Below, one piece after another: positions 16,807 through 25,504 of a stretch of 64,000 bases of DNA. The position numbers were made by a program, and so were the translations under genes. The number at the start of each line of letters is the position of its first letter. Position 1 is the stretch's first letter. The DNA lies in contig JAOFSE010000001.1 in NCBI GenBank assembly GCA_028044295.1, positions 186,001 through 250,000 of the forward strand, in the 5' to 3' direction. This DNA is from Sulfurimonas sp. GTDB taxonomy: Bacteria; Campylobacterota; Campylobacteria; Campylobacterales; Sulfurimonadaceae. Under the pieces are notes generated by a model, which saw only the letters and a list, made by a program, of their open reading frames with translations, was not told where the DNA came from and searched no databases.

Positions 16807-18978
16807 ATGTCTAAAATTATTTGGTCAGTTATTGACGAAGCTCCGGCACTAGCGACTTACTCGCTTTTACCAATAGTTAATGCGTTTACTCAAGCAGCAG
16901 GCGTTGAAGTAGTTACAAGTGATATCTCACTTTCAGGTCGTGTTCTTGCGGCAATGGGTCTTGCAGAAGACGAATTATCTAAACTTGGTGAAGTTGTAAT
17001 GCAAGATGATGGTAATATCATTAAGCTTCCAAACATCTCTGCTTCAGTTGGTCAACTTAAAGATTGTATCGCTGAACTTCAAAGCCAAGGTCACGATATT
17101 CCTAACTATCCTGAAAATCCTGCTAATGCTGAAGAAGAAGCTATCCAAGCTAAATATTCTACTTGTCTAGGTTCTGCAGTTAACCCTGTTCTTCGTGAAG
17201 GTAACTCTGATAGACGTGCAGCAGTAGCTGTTAAGAAATTTGCTCAAAATAATCCTCACCGTCTTAAAGCTGTTGATGATAACTGTCAAGCTTACGTAGC
17301 ACATATGGGTGGAAAAGGTGATTTCTTTGCACACGAAAAATCTGTAACTTTAGATGCTGATCAAAAAGTAACTATCGCTATTAACGGTAAAGAACTTACT
17401 ACTATTGATTGTCTTAACTCTGAAGTACTTGATGGTACATTCATGTCAGTTTCTGCTTTACGTGCTTTCTACAAGCAAACTATCGCTGATGCTAAAGCTA
17501 AAGGTCTTATCTGGTCTTTACACCTTAAAGCTACAATGATGAAAATTTCTGACCCAATTATGTTTGGTCACGGTTTTGAAATCTTTTTCGAAGAAGTATT
17601 CGCTAAATATGCTGATACTTTCAAAGCATTAAACGTAAACCCTAACATGGGTATGAGTGACTTAGAGAAGAAAATCGCTGGTCACGCTCAAGAAGCTGAA
17701 ATTAAAGCTGCTTTCCTTGCTGCTGTAGAAGCTGATGCTCCTAAAATTGCAATGGTTGATTCAAGCAAAGGTCAAACTAACTTTAATGCTTCTAATGATG
17801 TAATTATTGATGCTTCTATGCCAGTTGTAATCCGTGAAGGTGGTAAGCAATGGCAAAGAAATGACGATGCAGAGCAAACTGTAGCTGTTATTCCTGATTC
17901 AACTTACGGTATGTTCCACGAAGAGATGCTTGCTGATATCGTTAAAAACGGTCAGTATGATGTTACTAAAATGGGTACAATGCAAAATATCGGTCTTATG
18001 GCTCAAAAAGCTGAAGAGTATGGTTCTCACCCAACTACATTCGAACTTGCTGAAGCTGGTACAGTTACTGTAACTGGTGCTAATGGTGTTCTTATGTCTT
18101 TTGAGTGTGAAGCTGGTGATATCTGGAGACTTGCTCGTACTAAAGATATTCCAATTCGTGACTGGGTAAGACTTACAGTTGAGAGAACTCGTTTAGAGGG
18201 TGTTCCAGCAGTATTCTGGTTAGATGAAAACAGAGCTCACGATGCTGAACTTATCAAAAAAGTTAACGTATACCTAAAAGACCACGATACTTCAGGTCTT
18301 GATATTCAATTCATGAATGTTACAAACGCTACTCGTTTTACAAATGCTCGTGTTCGTGAAGGTAAAGTAACTATCGCGGTAACTGGTAACGTTCTTCGTG
18401 ACCACCTTACTGATATGTACCCAATTCTAGAGCTTGGAACATCTGCTAAGATGCTTTCTATCGTTCCATTAATTGCTGGTGGTGGTCTATATGAGACTGG
18501 TGCTGGTGGATCTGCTCCTAAGCACGTTGAGCAATTCGTTAAAGAAGGTCACTTACGTTGGGATTCACTTGGTGAAATCTTAGCACTTGCTGAGTCTTTA
18601 CGTTTCCTAGGTCAAAAACATGGTGATGCTAAACTTACAGCTTTAACTGTAGCTTTAGATGCTGCTAATGAAGGTTACCTAGATAACAACAAAGAGCCAG
18701 GTCGTAAAGTTGGTCAACCAGACAATAAAGCTTCTCACTTCTTCGTAGCTCAATACTGGGCTAAAGCACTTGCTGAAGGTGATAACGCTGAGTTAGCTGC
18801 TAAATTTGCTCCAGTAGCAAAAGAGTTAACTGAAAAAGAAGATCAAATTATCTCTGAGCTTTTAGCTGTTGAAGGTAAACCTCAAGATATCGGTGGTTAC
18901 TTCCGTCCAGATGATGCTAAAGCTGAAAAAGCTATGCGTCCTTCTGCTACACTTAACGCTATTATCGCTGCAATATAG
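16807..18978 (+). CDS. icd: isocitrate dehydrogenase, monomeric NADP type
   Basis: The enzyme converts isocitrate to 2-oxoglutarate, or the reverse in the reductive TCA cycle. At 723 residues it is the monomeric type, unrelated in length to the 420-residue dimeric enzyme. Family blocks include the opening IIWSVIDEAPALATYSLLP, NSDRRAA, SLHLKATMMKISDPIMFGH, MVDSSKGQTNF and GGGLYETGAGGSAPKHV near residue 560. AAGGA precedes the ATG. Codon use is strongly biased to GCT, GGT and AAC, as in highly expressed genes. The gene is monocistronic, closed by a terminator at 18991. Confidence 0.96.
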   Translation: MSKIIWSVIDEAPALATYSLLPIVNAFTQAAGVEVVTSDISLSGRVLAAMGLAEDELSKLGEVVMQDDGNIIKLPNISASVGQLKDCIAELQSQGHDIPNYPENPANAEEEAIQAKYSTCLGSAVNPVLREGNSDRRAAVAVKKFAQNNPHRLKAVDDNCQAYVAHMGGKGDFFAHEKSVTLDADQKVTIAINGKELTTIDCLNSEVLDGTFMSVSALRAFYKQTIADAKAKGLIWSLHLKATMMKISDPIMFGHGFEIFFEEVFAKYADTFKALNVNPNMGMSDLEKKIAGHAQEAEIKAAFLAAVEADAPKIAMVDSSKGQTNFNASNDVIIDASMPVVIREGGKQWQRNDDAEQTVAVIPDSTYGMFHEEMLADIVKNGQYDVTKMGTMQNIGLMAQKAEEYGSHPTTFELAEAGTVTVTGANGVLMSFECEAGDIWRLARTKDIPIRDWVRLTVERTRLEGVPAVFWLDENRAHDAELIKKVNVYLKDHDTSGLDIQFMNVTNATRFTNARVREGKVTIAVTGNVLRDHLTDMYPILELGTSAKMLSIVPLIAGGGLYETGAGGSAPKHVEQFVKEGHLRWDSLGEILALAESLRFLGQKHGDAKLTALTVALDAANEGYLDNNKEPGRKVGQPDNKASHFFVAQYWAKALAEGDNAELAAKFAPVAKELTEKEDQIISELLAVEGKPQDIGGYFRPDDAKAEKAMRPSATLNAIIAAI

Positions 18979-18990
18979 TTTTTTAACTTA

Positions 18991-19024
18991 CCAAGAGAGG
19001 TCTCCCTCTTTTGGTTTTGCTTTT
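18991..19024 (+). terminator. intrinsic terminator of icd
   Basis: CCAAGAGAGG and CCTCTTTTGG pair over 10 bp (one G-T wobble) around a TCTC loop, followed by a T-rich tail broken by single G and C bases. It lies 12 bp after the icd stop. Confidence 0.75.
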
Positions 19025-19168
19025 CTTGTGCAACTTATTTTAGTTTTATAAGAAAGGCAAAAAGTCTTTACATGATATTTTAATATACTTAAGTTTTTTG
19101 TGTTAGCACATTATTTTTAAGTGTATTGGTTTAAAGTATCATAATATTTTTTATATCAAGGAGTTTAT

Positions 19169-20125
19169 ATGAGTCAAGGAAAAAGAGTAGGGATAGTTGG
19201 TGCTGGTAATGTTGGTGCTACTGTTGCATATTCCCTAGCAATGCAAGGTTCATGTCATGAAATAATTTTACGTGACAACAAAATGGACGTAGCAAGAGGA
19301 AAAGCCTTAGATATGTCTCAAGCAGCGGCGGCTATAAGAAGTCATACTGTTGTTAAAGTTGCAGAAGATATGTCAGACTTATCTGACTGTGATGTTGTTG
19401 TTATAACTGCTGGAAGCCCAAGACTTCCTGGTATGAGTCGTGATGATTTACTTATGATTAATGCAAATATAACAAGAGAAGTTATATCAGATGTTGCTAA
19501 GTATTCTCCAAATGCAATCATTATTATGGTTTCAAATCCTTTAGATGCAATGACGTATGTTGCATTAAAAGAGAGTGGTTTTGATAAAAACCGTGTAATA
19601 GGTATGGCTGGTATCTTAGATAGCTCTCGTATGGCAGCATTTATTCAAGAAAAACTTGGATATGGTGGAGGTCAAATCCGTGCTTCAGTTATGGGTGGTC
19701 ACGGTGATGACATGGTTCCATTACCTCGCTACTCTACAGTTGCTGGTGTACCTTTAACGGATGTGTTAAGTGATGCTGAGATTGAAGAAATTGTAACTCG
19801 TACTCGTAATGGTGGTGCTGAAATTGTTGGTCATCTTAAAACTGGATCAGCTTACTATGCACCTGCAAAATCTACTACTATTATGGTAGAAGCGATATTA
19901 AAAGATACTAAACAAATTCATCCTTGTGCTGTTTACCTTGAAGGTGAATATGGCTTTAGCGATGTTGTTTCAGGTGTGCCAGTAATGCTTGGTGCAAATG
20001 GAGCTGAGAAAATCATTGAAGTAACTCTTAATGATGAAGAAAAAAATATGTTTAAAAACTCTTGTGCTTCAGTTCAAGAGCTTATAGACTCTCTAAATAA
20101 AAACGATTTTTTTAAAGGAGAATAG
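19169..20125 (+). CDS. mdh: malate dehydrogenase
   Basis: Interconverts malate and oxaloacetate with NAD(H). This is the lactate-dehydrogenase-like MDH type: 318 residues, Rossmann motif [14 protein letters not shown] (10-23), [11 protein letters not shown], and [11 protein letters not shown] with the catalytic His near residue 175. AAGGAG lies before the ATG. It heads a TCA operon, mdh-fumC-sucC-sucD-HMA protein; fumC begins at the base after the mdh stop. The promoter lies in the 117-bp gap after the icd terminator, but I cannot fix it exactly. Confidence 0.95.
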   Translation: MSQGKRVGIVGAGNVGATVAYSLAMQGSCHEIILRDNKMDVARGKALDMSQAAAAIRSHTVVKVAEDMSDLSDCDVVVITAGSPRLPGMSRDDLLMINANITREVISDVAKYSPNAIIIMVSNPLDAMTYVALKESGFDKNRVIGMAGILDSSRMAAFIQEKLGYGGGQIRASVMGGHGDDMVPLPRYSTVAGVPLTDVLSDAEIEEIVTRTRNGGAEIVGHLKTGSAYYAPAKSTTIMVEAILKDTKQIHPCAVYLEGEYGFSDVVSGVPVMLGANGAEKIIEVTLNDEEKNMFKNSCASVQELIDSLNKNDFFKGE

Positions 20126-21517
20126 ATGAGTACTCGTATAGAAAAAGACACAATGGGGGACATGCAAGTTCCTACTGATGCTTATTGGGCCGCTCAAACT
20201 CAAAGAAGTATTCAAAACTTCGCTATTGGTGAAGAGACTATGCCTTATGAAATTACAAGAGGTTTTTCTTATCTTAAAAAAGCTGTAGCACTTGTAAATG
20301 CTGATCTTGGTAAGCTTGATGCAGATAAAGCAAATGCTATTGCTGCTGCTGCTGATGATATGCTAGCTGGAAAACTTGATGGTAATTACCCTCTAGTTGT
20401 ATGGCAAACAGGGTCAGGTACTCAATCAAATATGAACAACAATGAAGTTCTTGCTAATCGTGCTACTGAAATTCTTGGTGGTGACTTTAGAACTGAGAAA
20501 CTTGTTCATCCTAATGATGATGTTAACAAATCTCAATCTTCAAATGACACTTATCCAACAGCGCTACATGTAGCAGCTGTTATTTCTATGGAAACTCGTG
20601 TGCTTCCTGCTATTGCTAAGCTTAAAGCTACTCTAACAGAAAAATCAGCTAAATTTGAATCAGTAGTTAAAATTGGTCGTACACATCTTCAAGATGCTAC
20701 GCCATTAACTCTTGGTCAAGAGATTAGTGGTTGGGTTGAGATGCTTAATAAATGTGAAAAAATGGCTAAAGACTCTCTAGAGGCAGTTCGTGAACTAGCT
20801 CTTGGTGGTACAGCTGTTGGGACAGGGCTTAATGCTCATCCAGAACTTGGCGAAAGAGTTGCTAAAAAACTAAGTGAACTTACTGGTCATGATTTTATCA
20901 CTGCACCAAATAAATTTCATGCTTTAACATCGCATGATGCTTTAGTTTACTCTCATGGAGCACTAAAAGCGCTTGCTGCTGATATGATGAAAATAGCTAA
21001 TGATGTTAGATGGTTAGCATCTGGTCCACGTTGTGGTCTTGGAGAAATTGAAATTCCTGCAAACGAGCCAGGTTCTTCAATTATGCCAGGGAAAGTTAAT
21101 CCTACTCAAGCTGAAGCTGTAACAATGGTTACATGTCAAGTTTTTGGAAATGATGTTGCAATCTCTATGGGTGCATCTCAAGGTAACTTTGAACTTAATG
21201 TATTTAAGCCAGTAATTGCATTTAACTATTTACAATCTTGTCGTTTATTAGCAGACTCTATAGTTTCTTTTAATGATAACTGTGCAGTTGGACTAGAACC
21301 AGTTGCAGATAAAATTGATCACTTCTTACATGACTCGTTAATGCTTGTAACAGCACTTAACCCTTATGTAGGTTATGATAATGCAGCAAAAATTGCAAAA
21401 ACTGCCCATGCGAACAATTCAACTCTAAAAGAGACAGCTATAGAGCTTGGTCTTTTAACTGCTGAAGAGTTTGATAAATACGTAGTACCAGAAGACATGA
21501 TTGCACCTAAAGCTTAA
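20126..21517 (+). CDS. fumC: fumarate hydratase, class II
   Basis: Hydrates fumarate to malate without an Fe-S cluster. The 463-residue protein carries the superfamily signature [15 protein letters not shown] near residue 315, the substrate site [13 protein letters not shown] near residue 95, and [13 protein letters not shown] with GRTHLQDA. A class II fumarase is oxygen-stable, in contrast to the Fe-S class I enzymes common in anaerobes. The start is directly adjacent to the mdh stop, with AAAGGAG inside the end of mdh. The gene contains one CTACATGTAG palindrome at 20574. Confidence 0.96.
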   Translation: MSTRIEKDTMGDMQVPTDAYWAAQTQRSIQNFAIGEETMPYEITRGFSYLKKAVALVNADLGKLDADKANAIAAAADDMLAGKLDGNYPLVVWQTGSGTQSNMNNNEVLANRATEILGGDFRTEKLVHPNDDVNKSQSSNDTYPTALHVAAVISMETRVLPAIAKLKATLTEKSAKFESVVKIGRTHLQDATPLTLGQEISGWVEMLNKCEKMAKDSLEAVRELALGGTAVGTGLNAHPELGERVAKKLSELTGHDFITAPNKFHALTSHDALVYSHGALKALAADMMKIANDVRWLASGPRCGLGEIEIPANEPGSSIMPGKVNPTQAEAVTMVTCQVFGNDVAISMGASQGNFELNVFKPVIAFNYLQSCRLLADSIVSFNDNCAVGLEPVADKIDHFLHDSLMLVTALNPYVGYDNAAKIAKTAHANNSTLKETAIELGLLTAEEFDKYVVPEDMIAPKA

Positions 21518-21551
21518 TTGCTAAAGTGCCCATTTAAAACAAGGAGAATAT

Positions 21552-22724
21552 ATGAACGTACATGAATATCAAGCAAAACAAATTTTTGCAAAGTATGGAG
21601 TACCAGTACCTAAAGGTATTATGGTTGAAAGTGTTGACGCTGCTGTTGAAGCTGCAAAAGAGTTAGGTGGCCCAGTATGGGTTGTTAAAGCTCAAATACA
21701 CGCAGGTGGTCGTGGTCTTGGTGGTGGTGTTAAACTTGCTAAATCTCTTGACGAAGTAAGAGAACTTGCTGATGAAATTCTTGGTATGACTCTTGTGACT
21801 CACCAAACTGCTGCTGAGGGTAAGCTTGTTCAAAAGCTTTACATCGAAGATGGCGCTGATATTAAAGATGAGTTTTATCTTTCTGTTGTTTTAGACAGAA
21901 AATTAGAAATGCCTTTAATTATGGCATCTACTGAGGGTGGTATGAACATTGAAGATGTTGCTGAAAATACTCCAGAAAAAATCATTACTATCCCTGTTGA
22001 TCCAGCTGTTGGTTTTCAAGGTTTTCATGGTCGTGAATTAGCTTTCGGTCTTGGAATCAGTGATAAAGCTGAGCAAAAAAAGATTATTGATTTTGGTCAA
22101 AAACTTTTTAAACTTTACATGGAAAATGATGCAGAGATGATTGAAATCAATCCTCTTGTTAGAACTGGTTCAGGTGACTTTTTAGCACTTGATGGAAAAA
22201 TGGGTTTTGATAACTCTGCTCTTGGACGTCAACCAGAAATTTTAGCTATGAGAGACTTAACAGAAGAAGATGCTGATGAAGTTGAAGCTGCTAAATATGG
22301 TCTTTCTTATGTAGCACTTGATGGTGAAATTGGTTGTATGGTAAATGGTGCTGGTCTTGCTATGGGTACTATGGATACAATTAACCACATGGGTGGTACA
22401 CCTGCAAACTTCCTTGATGTTGGTGGTTCTGCTAATGCTGAAACAGTTGCAAAAGGTTTTGAGATTATTCTTAAAAATCCTAATGTAAAAGCAATTTTTG
22501 TAAATATTTTTGGTGGTATTGTGCGTTGTGACCGTATTGCTAACGGTATTATCGAAGCTACAAAAATTACAGATGTTAATGTACCTGTAATTGTTCGTCT
22601 TGACGGAACAAATGCACCAGAAGCATCTGAAATTCTTAATAATGCTAACATAGCTAACTTAATTGTTGGTGATGATTTAGGTGACGGTGCTGCAAAAGCA
22701 GTTGCTGCAGCGAAAGGAAACTAA
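21552..22724 (+). CDS. sucC: succinyl-CoA synthetase beta subunit
   Basis: The ATP-grasp subunit of succinyl-CoA synthetase, which binds nucleotide and succinate. The 390-residue length is standard. Visible features are the opening [18 protein letters not shown], the ATP-grasp segment [34 protein letters not shown] and the C-terminal [13 protein letters not shown] with [15 protein letters not shown] lies six bases before the ATG. The stop overlaps the sucD start by one base, ensuring equal expression. Confidence 0.97.
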   Translation: MNVHEYQAKQIFAKYGVPVPKGIMVESVDAAVEAAKELGGPVWVVKAQIHAGGRGLGGGVKLAKSLDEVRELADEILGMTLVTHQTAAEGKLVQKLYIEDGADIKDEFYLSVVLDRKLEMPLIMASTEGGMNIEDVAENTPEKIITIPVDPAVGFQGFHGRELAFGLGISDKAEQKKIIDFGQKLFKLYMENDAEMIEINPLVRTGSGDFLALDGKMGFDNSALGRQPEILAMRDLTEEDADEVEAAKYGLSYVALDGEIGCMVNGAGLAMGTMDTINHMGGTPANFLDVGGSANAETVAKGFEIILKNPNVKAIFVNIFGGIVRCDRIANGIIEATKITDVNVPVIVRLDGTNAPEASEILNNANIANLIVGDDLGDGAAKAVAAAKGN

Positions 22725-23596
22725 TGTCAATTTTAATAAACAAAGATACAAAAGTAATCGTTCAAGGTTTTACTGGTAAAGAGGGTACTTTCCATGCTGA
22801 GCAATGTCTTGCATATGGTACTAAAATTGTTGGTGGTGTTACACCTAACAAGGGTGGTCAAGAGCATTTAGGTCAACCAGTATTTAATACTGTTTCTGAT
22901 GCTGTTAAAACTACTGGCGCTACTGTTTCTATGATTTTCGTTCCACCTGCATTTGTTGGTGACGCTGTAATGGAAGCTGCTGAAGCTGGGATTGAACTTG
23001 CTGTTATTATTACAGAAGGTGCTCCAGTTAAAGATATGCAAGCTGCTAAAGCTCACGCTACTAAGCACGGTATGAAAACACTTGGGCCAAACTGTCCTGG
23101 TATTATCACTGCTGAAGAGTGTAAAATCGGAATTATGCCTGGTATGATTTTCAAAAAAGGTAATGTTGGTCTTATTTCTAAGTCTGGTACATTAACTTAT
23201 GAAGGTACTAATCAAGTTGTTAAAGCTGGTTATGGTATTACTACTGCTGTTGGTATTGGTGGGGATCCGATTATTGGCCTTTCATATAACCAACTTTTAC
23301 CAATGTTTGAAGCTGATCCAGAAACTGAATGTATCGTTATGATTGGTGAAATTGGTGGAGATCTTGAAATTCAAGCTGCTAAACTAATTAAAGAACAAAT
23401 TACTAAGCCAGTTGTTGCTTTCATCGCTGGTCAAACTGCTCCTAAAGGTAAAACTATGGGTCATGCAGGTGCTATCGTTTCTGGTAGTGCAGGTACTGCA
23501 GCTGAAAAAATGGCAGCTCTTGAAGCAGCAGGTGTTACAGTTGTTGTTTCTCCAGCTGAAATTGGTAAAGCTGTTACTAAGGCTATGGCTAAATAG
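22724..23596 (+). CDS. sucD: succinyl-CoA synthetase alpha subunit
   Basis: The CoA-binding, phosphohistidine-bearing subunit. The 290-residue protein has [13 protein letters not shown] near the start, the CoA-contacting GPNCPGIIT (about residues 123-131), SKSGTLTYE, and the catalytic His in [10 protein letters not shown] near residue 245. Reading through the TAATG junction couples it to sucC. Paired with monomeric IDH, fumarase and MDH it covers much of either an oxidative or a reductive TCA cycle; the 2-oxoglutarate oxidoreductase and citrate-cleaving genes are not in the window. Confidence 0.97.
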   Translation: MSILINKDTKVIVQGFTGKEGTFHAEQCLAYGTKIVGGVTPNKGGQEHLGQPVFNTVSDAVKTTGATVSMIFVPPAFVGDAVMEAAEAGIELAVIITEGAPVKDMQAAKAHATKHGMKTLGPNCPGIITAEECKIGIMPGMIFKKGNVGLISKSGTLTYEGTNQVVKAGYGITTAVGIGGDPIIGLSYNQLLPMFEADPETECIVMIGEIGGDLEIQAAKLIKEQITKPVVAFIAGQTAPKGKTMGHAGAIVSGSAGTAAEKMAALEAAGVTVVVSPAEIGKAVTKAMAK

Positions 23597-23598
23597 TA

Positions 23599-23847
23599 AT
23601 GTTAAAAACTTTAGAAATGCAAGACCTTAGTTGTGGAGCTTGCTCTGCAACTATAAGAAAAGCTCTTGATATAGCAGGATTTGAGTCTGTAAGAGTTGAG
23701 ATTCGTAAAAAACCTCATACTGTGACTGCAGAAGTTAAAGATGATGAACATTTAGAACTTATGAAATTAGTTTTAAGAGGACATGGTTATCCTTTGATTG
23801 ACGATGAAGTTGTTGCTCCTGATATGTCAAAAATAAACTTCTCTTAA
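23599..23847 (+). CDS. small HMA-like heavy-metal-associated domain protein
   Basis: An 82-residue protein with a ferredoxin-like HMA fold: the metal-binding CxxC sits in the LSCGACSATI motif (residues 11-20), followed by the strand VRVEIRKKP and a second helix. It resembles copper chaperones, but the CGAC core and the short acidic tail are not typical CopZ. It starts 2 bp after the sucD stop and ends before a strong terminator, so it is the last gene of the mdh operon. A link between metal handling and the TCA enzymes is only inferred from this position. Confidence 0.75.
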   Translation: MLKTLEMQDLSCGACSATIRKALDIAGFESVRVEIRKKPHTVTAEVKDDEHLELMKLVLRGHGYPLIDDEVVAPDMSKINFS

Positions 23848-23865
23848 AAATATAACTTTATTTGA

Positions 23866-23895
23866 GGCAGTCTAGTTTAGGCTGTCTTTTTTTTT
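23866..23895 (+). terminator. intrinsic terminator of the mdh-sucD operon
   Basis: GGCAGTCTA and TAGGCTGTC form a 9-bp stem with two G-T wobbles around a GTT loop, followed by nine T. It sits 18 bp after the HMA-protein stop. Confidence 0.85.
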
Positions 23896-23930
23896 AATAA
23901 TCCTATTAATATTATTTAATATTGATATAA

Positions 23931-24521
23931 CTACACTCTAATACTTTCCCAAAAGAACTCTACATGTTTCTCAAACTGAGTTGACATACTGTTTGTTGAC
24001 CCATTATCAAACCTCATAAGCGTTATTTGAAGTCTAATATAGAATAGGGTGGAAAGAAACTCATATGCTACCATCATTGGATCAGATGATCTAATTAAGT
24101 TGTTTTGCATCATTATAAAGAAGGCCTCAGAGAGTACTTTAATGTTTTGTGTATGGAATTCATCCATAAATTGCTCTCTGAGCTCTTTGTTGGCAAAAAG
24201 CTCTATCATGAGTAGCCTAAACATGTTCTCGTTGTTCTTATCAAAGGTAAGTAGTTTATACTGCATAGCAAACTTCTGTAAAAAAGATTTTCCCTTGAGT
24301 GCTGATTCCTTTATATCTTCATCATCAGTAGAGAAGGGTGAAGTAAATATCTCTTTTGCAACACTCAAAAATATCTCTTCTTTGTTTATAAAGTGATTAT
24401 ATAGGGCACTCTGCTTTATGCCGACCTCTGAAGCTATTTTTCTTACACTTGTACCCTTGTATCCGTACTCAGAGAATAGGGTAGATGATACTTTTAGTAT
24501 CTTTTCTTTTGTATTAGACAT
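23931..24521 (-). CDS. TetR/AcrR family transcriptional regulator
   Basis: A 196-residue TetR-type repressor. The N-terminal helix-turn-helix spans about residues 5-50 and shows the family sequence LFSEYGYKGTSVRKIA, then GIKQSALYNHF, then KEEIF. The C-terminal ligand domain is helical and Phe/Met-rich, as in sensors of hydrophobic compounds; the ligand is unknown. AAAGG lies upstream of the ATG. The intergenic DNA ahead of it holds four palindromic operators, so autoregulation is likely. There is no adjacent efflux operon in this window; the divergent neighbour is the RNase P RNA gene. Confidence 0.88.
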   Translation of the reverse strand: MSNTKEKILKVSSTLFSEYGYKGTSVRKIASEVGIKQSALYNHFINKEEIFLSVAKEIFTSPFSTDDEDIKESALKGKSFLQKFAMQYKLLTFDKNNENMFRLLMIELFANKELREQFMDEFHTQNIKVLSEAFFIMMQNNLIRSSDPMMVAYEFLSTLFYIRLQITLMRFDNGSTNSMSTQFEKHVEFFWESIRV

Positions 24522-24540
24522 TTATATACACCTTTATTAA

Positions 24541-24558
24541 ACCCCTAAAAGAAGGGGT
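24541..24558 (-). other. small hairpin in the tetR leader
   Basis: ACCCCT and AGGGGT can pair over 6 bp around a 6-base loop, about 20 nt before the tetR start codon and just upstream of its AAAGG. It might influence translation or simply be part of the promoter region; no T-run follows, so it is a poor terminator. Confidence 0.35.
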
Positions 24559-24568
24559 ATTATCAATA

Positions 24569-24677
24569 TGAACAATTGTTAACTTATAAAGTATTATATA
24601 TGAACACTTGTTAATACAAGCTTATATAAAATGAACACTTGTTCATATATGTATATTATCTAGTGAACGAATGTTCA
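24569..24677. promoter_or_regulatory. array of four TetR-operator-like palindromes
   Basis: Four 14-bp elements share the core TGAACANNTGTTCA: TGAACAATTGTTAA (24569), TGAACACTTGTTAA (24601), TGAACACTTGTTCA (24632) and TGAACGAATGTTCA (24664). Their centres are 32, 31 and 32 bp apart, about three helical turns, so all face the same side of the DNA. The array lies between the tetR start and the rnpB promoter region. Binding by the adjacent TetR protein is inference; the sequence and spacing are directly visible. Confidence 0.7.
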
Positions 24678-24722
24678 TGTGCTTGTTTGAGCTAAATATA
24701 AAGGTATATGTAGTATTATTCT

Positions 24723-25047
24723 ATAGGTACAACAGATAGATACTTGACCTTGTTCAAGAGGAAAGTCCGAGCTGCTATAAGACAGTACTCCATTTAACTA
24801 ATGGCCGTAGTAATACGAGGGAAAGTGCAACAGAGATTAGACTTCTATCCTTAGGGACAGTAAAGGTGAAAAGGTAGTGTAAGAGACTACCAGTCTTTAT
24901 GGCAACATAGAGAGCTTGTAAACCCAGTATGGCAGCAAGAAACAGGTGGTCAGCGTCTTATAATGCTACTGTTTCGCTAGAGATACCATGTAAATGGTAA
25001 AGTAGATTAATACTATCAAAACAAAACTCGGCTTACGTTGTACCTAT
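24723..25047 (+). ncRNA. rnpB: RNase P RNA, catalytic component
   Basis: The RNA subunit of RNase P, which matures tRNA 5' ends. Conserved core segments are clear: GAGGAAAGTCCG near 24757, the CGAGGGAAAGTGCAACAGAGA region near 24818, GGTAGTGTAAGAGACTACCAG, and the 3' CGGCTTAC at 25029. P1 is formed by ATAGGTACAAC (24723-24733) and GTTGTACCTAT (25037-25047), which sets the ends. The length, about 325 nt, suits a compact A-type RNA. A weak -10 box (TAGTAT or TATTAT) lies at 24711-24719. No clear terminator hairpin follows. Confidence 0.93.
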
Positions 25048-25134
25048 ACTTCATTAAATACCTTTTAACATCTACATATAACTCTTTAAGCAGTATTTTG
25101 GCAACAGTATATTTGATATAATGATATAAATAAT

Positions 25135-25144
25135 CTACATGTAG
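25135..25144. repeat. CTACATGTAG palindrome (intergenic copy of a dispersed motif)
   Basis: One of seven perfect CTACATGTAG decamers in the window (20574, 25135, 25604, 42212, 51588, 56543, 62625). Eleven more sites carry T for the outer C and/or A for the outer G (1036, 2658, 13949, 14066, 29868, 30092, 37417, 38114, 39140, 48522, 62814). This is the only perfect copy outside a gene. The core TACATGTA occurs about 22 times, against roughly 2.5 expected from base composition alone by my rough estimate. Confidence 0.7.
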
Positions 25145-25158
25145 GTATTTATATTTAC

Positions 25159-25174
25159 ATAGGTATATACCTAT
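25159..25174. promoter_or_regulatory. perfect 16-bp palindrome upstream of the Cys-rich small gene
   Basis: ATAGGTATATACCTAT is its own reverse complement. It lies 37 bp before the ATG of the 85-aa gene, a usual place for an operator. AT-rich palindromes also arise by chance, so this is a candidate only. Confidence 0.4.
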
Positions 25175-25211
25175 AAATAGTTTTATACTATTTAATATTA
25201 AAGGATTTTTA

Positions 25212-25469
25212 ATGAAAAAAGCAGATGTAACAGCAGTAAACAATGGTGTGAAGATCACATTTAGTGGTGCGGTAGAGAAGCAAAACGTTGTAGAGATGGT
25301 TCAAAGATGTCAAACAGGTCAATGTGACTGTATGAGTGACGAATCTAAGCAAAAGATAGAAGCTATGGATATATCTGGTGAAGATGGAAATGTTGAACTT
25401 ACTATTAAAGGTGACATAGATGTTAATGAGATACAGAATTCCGTGTCCAAGTCACCACTAATCAAGTAG
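25212..25469 (+). CDS. hypothetical Cys-rich small protein, 85 aa
   Basis: I do not recognise this family. The protein has two beta-rich segments (about residues 4-22 and 58-70) flanking a central cysteine cluster, RCQTGQCDCMS (residues 31-41), with three Cys in CxxxxCxC spacing that could bind a metal or cluster. No signal peptide. AAAGGA six to seven bases before the ATG supports translation. It is followed 35 bp later by the glucosaminidase-domain gene. The open frame on the opposite strand here is rejected because it runs into rnpB without support. Confidence 0.65.
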   Translation: MKKADVTAVNNGVKITFSGAVEKQNVVEMVQRCQTGQCDCMSDESKQKIEAMDISGEDGNVELTIKGDIDVNEIQNSVSKSPLIK

Positions 25470-25504
25470 AGTGGCTTAGATATATTTTCAAGAGAATATA
25501 CATT

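Noticed and set aside
16807-23596. Horizontal origin of the TCA block because of its different codon bias
   Set aside because: The bias toward GCT, GGT, AAC and GTT endings is what is expected of highly expressed genes, and the genes are core metabolism of the phylum.
24569-24677. Regularly spaced repeats as a small CRISPR array
   Set aside because: The repeats are only 14 bp, are palindromes with varying centres, and the intervals between them are short AT-rich DNA rather than unique 30-bp spacers. No cas gene is in the window. Operators explain them better.
24569-24677. LexA-type SOS boxes (GAAC-N4-GTTC)
   Set aside because: The half-sites match the Gram-positive LexA box, but the gene next to them is a TetR regulator and I see no lexA. 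From what I know LexA is generally missing in this phylum. Kept only as a rival reading.
25016-25258. 80-aa open frame on the minus strand
   Set aside because: It overlaps the end of rnpB and the start of the 85-aa gene, has no ribosome-binding site, and its composition is that of AT-rich intergenic DNA.
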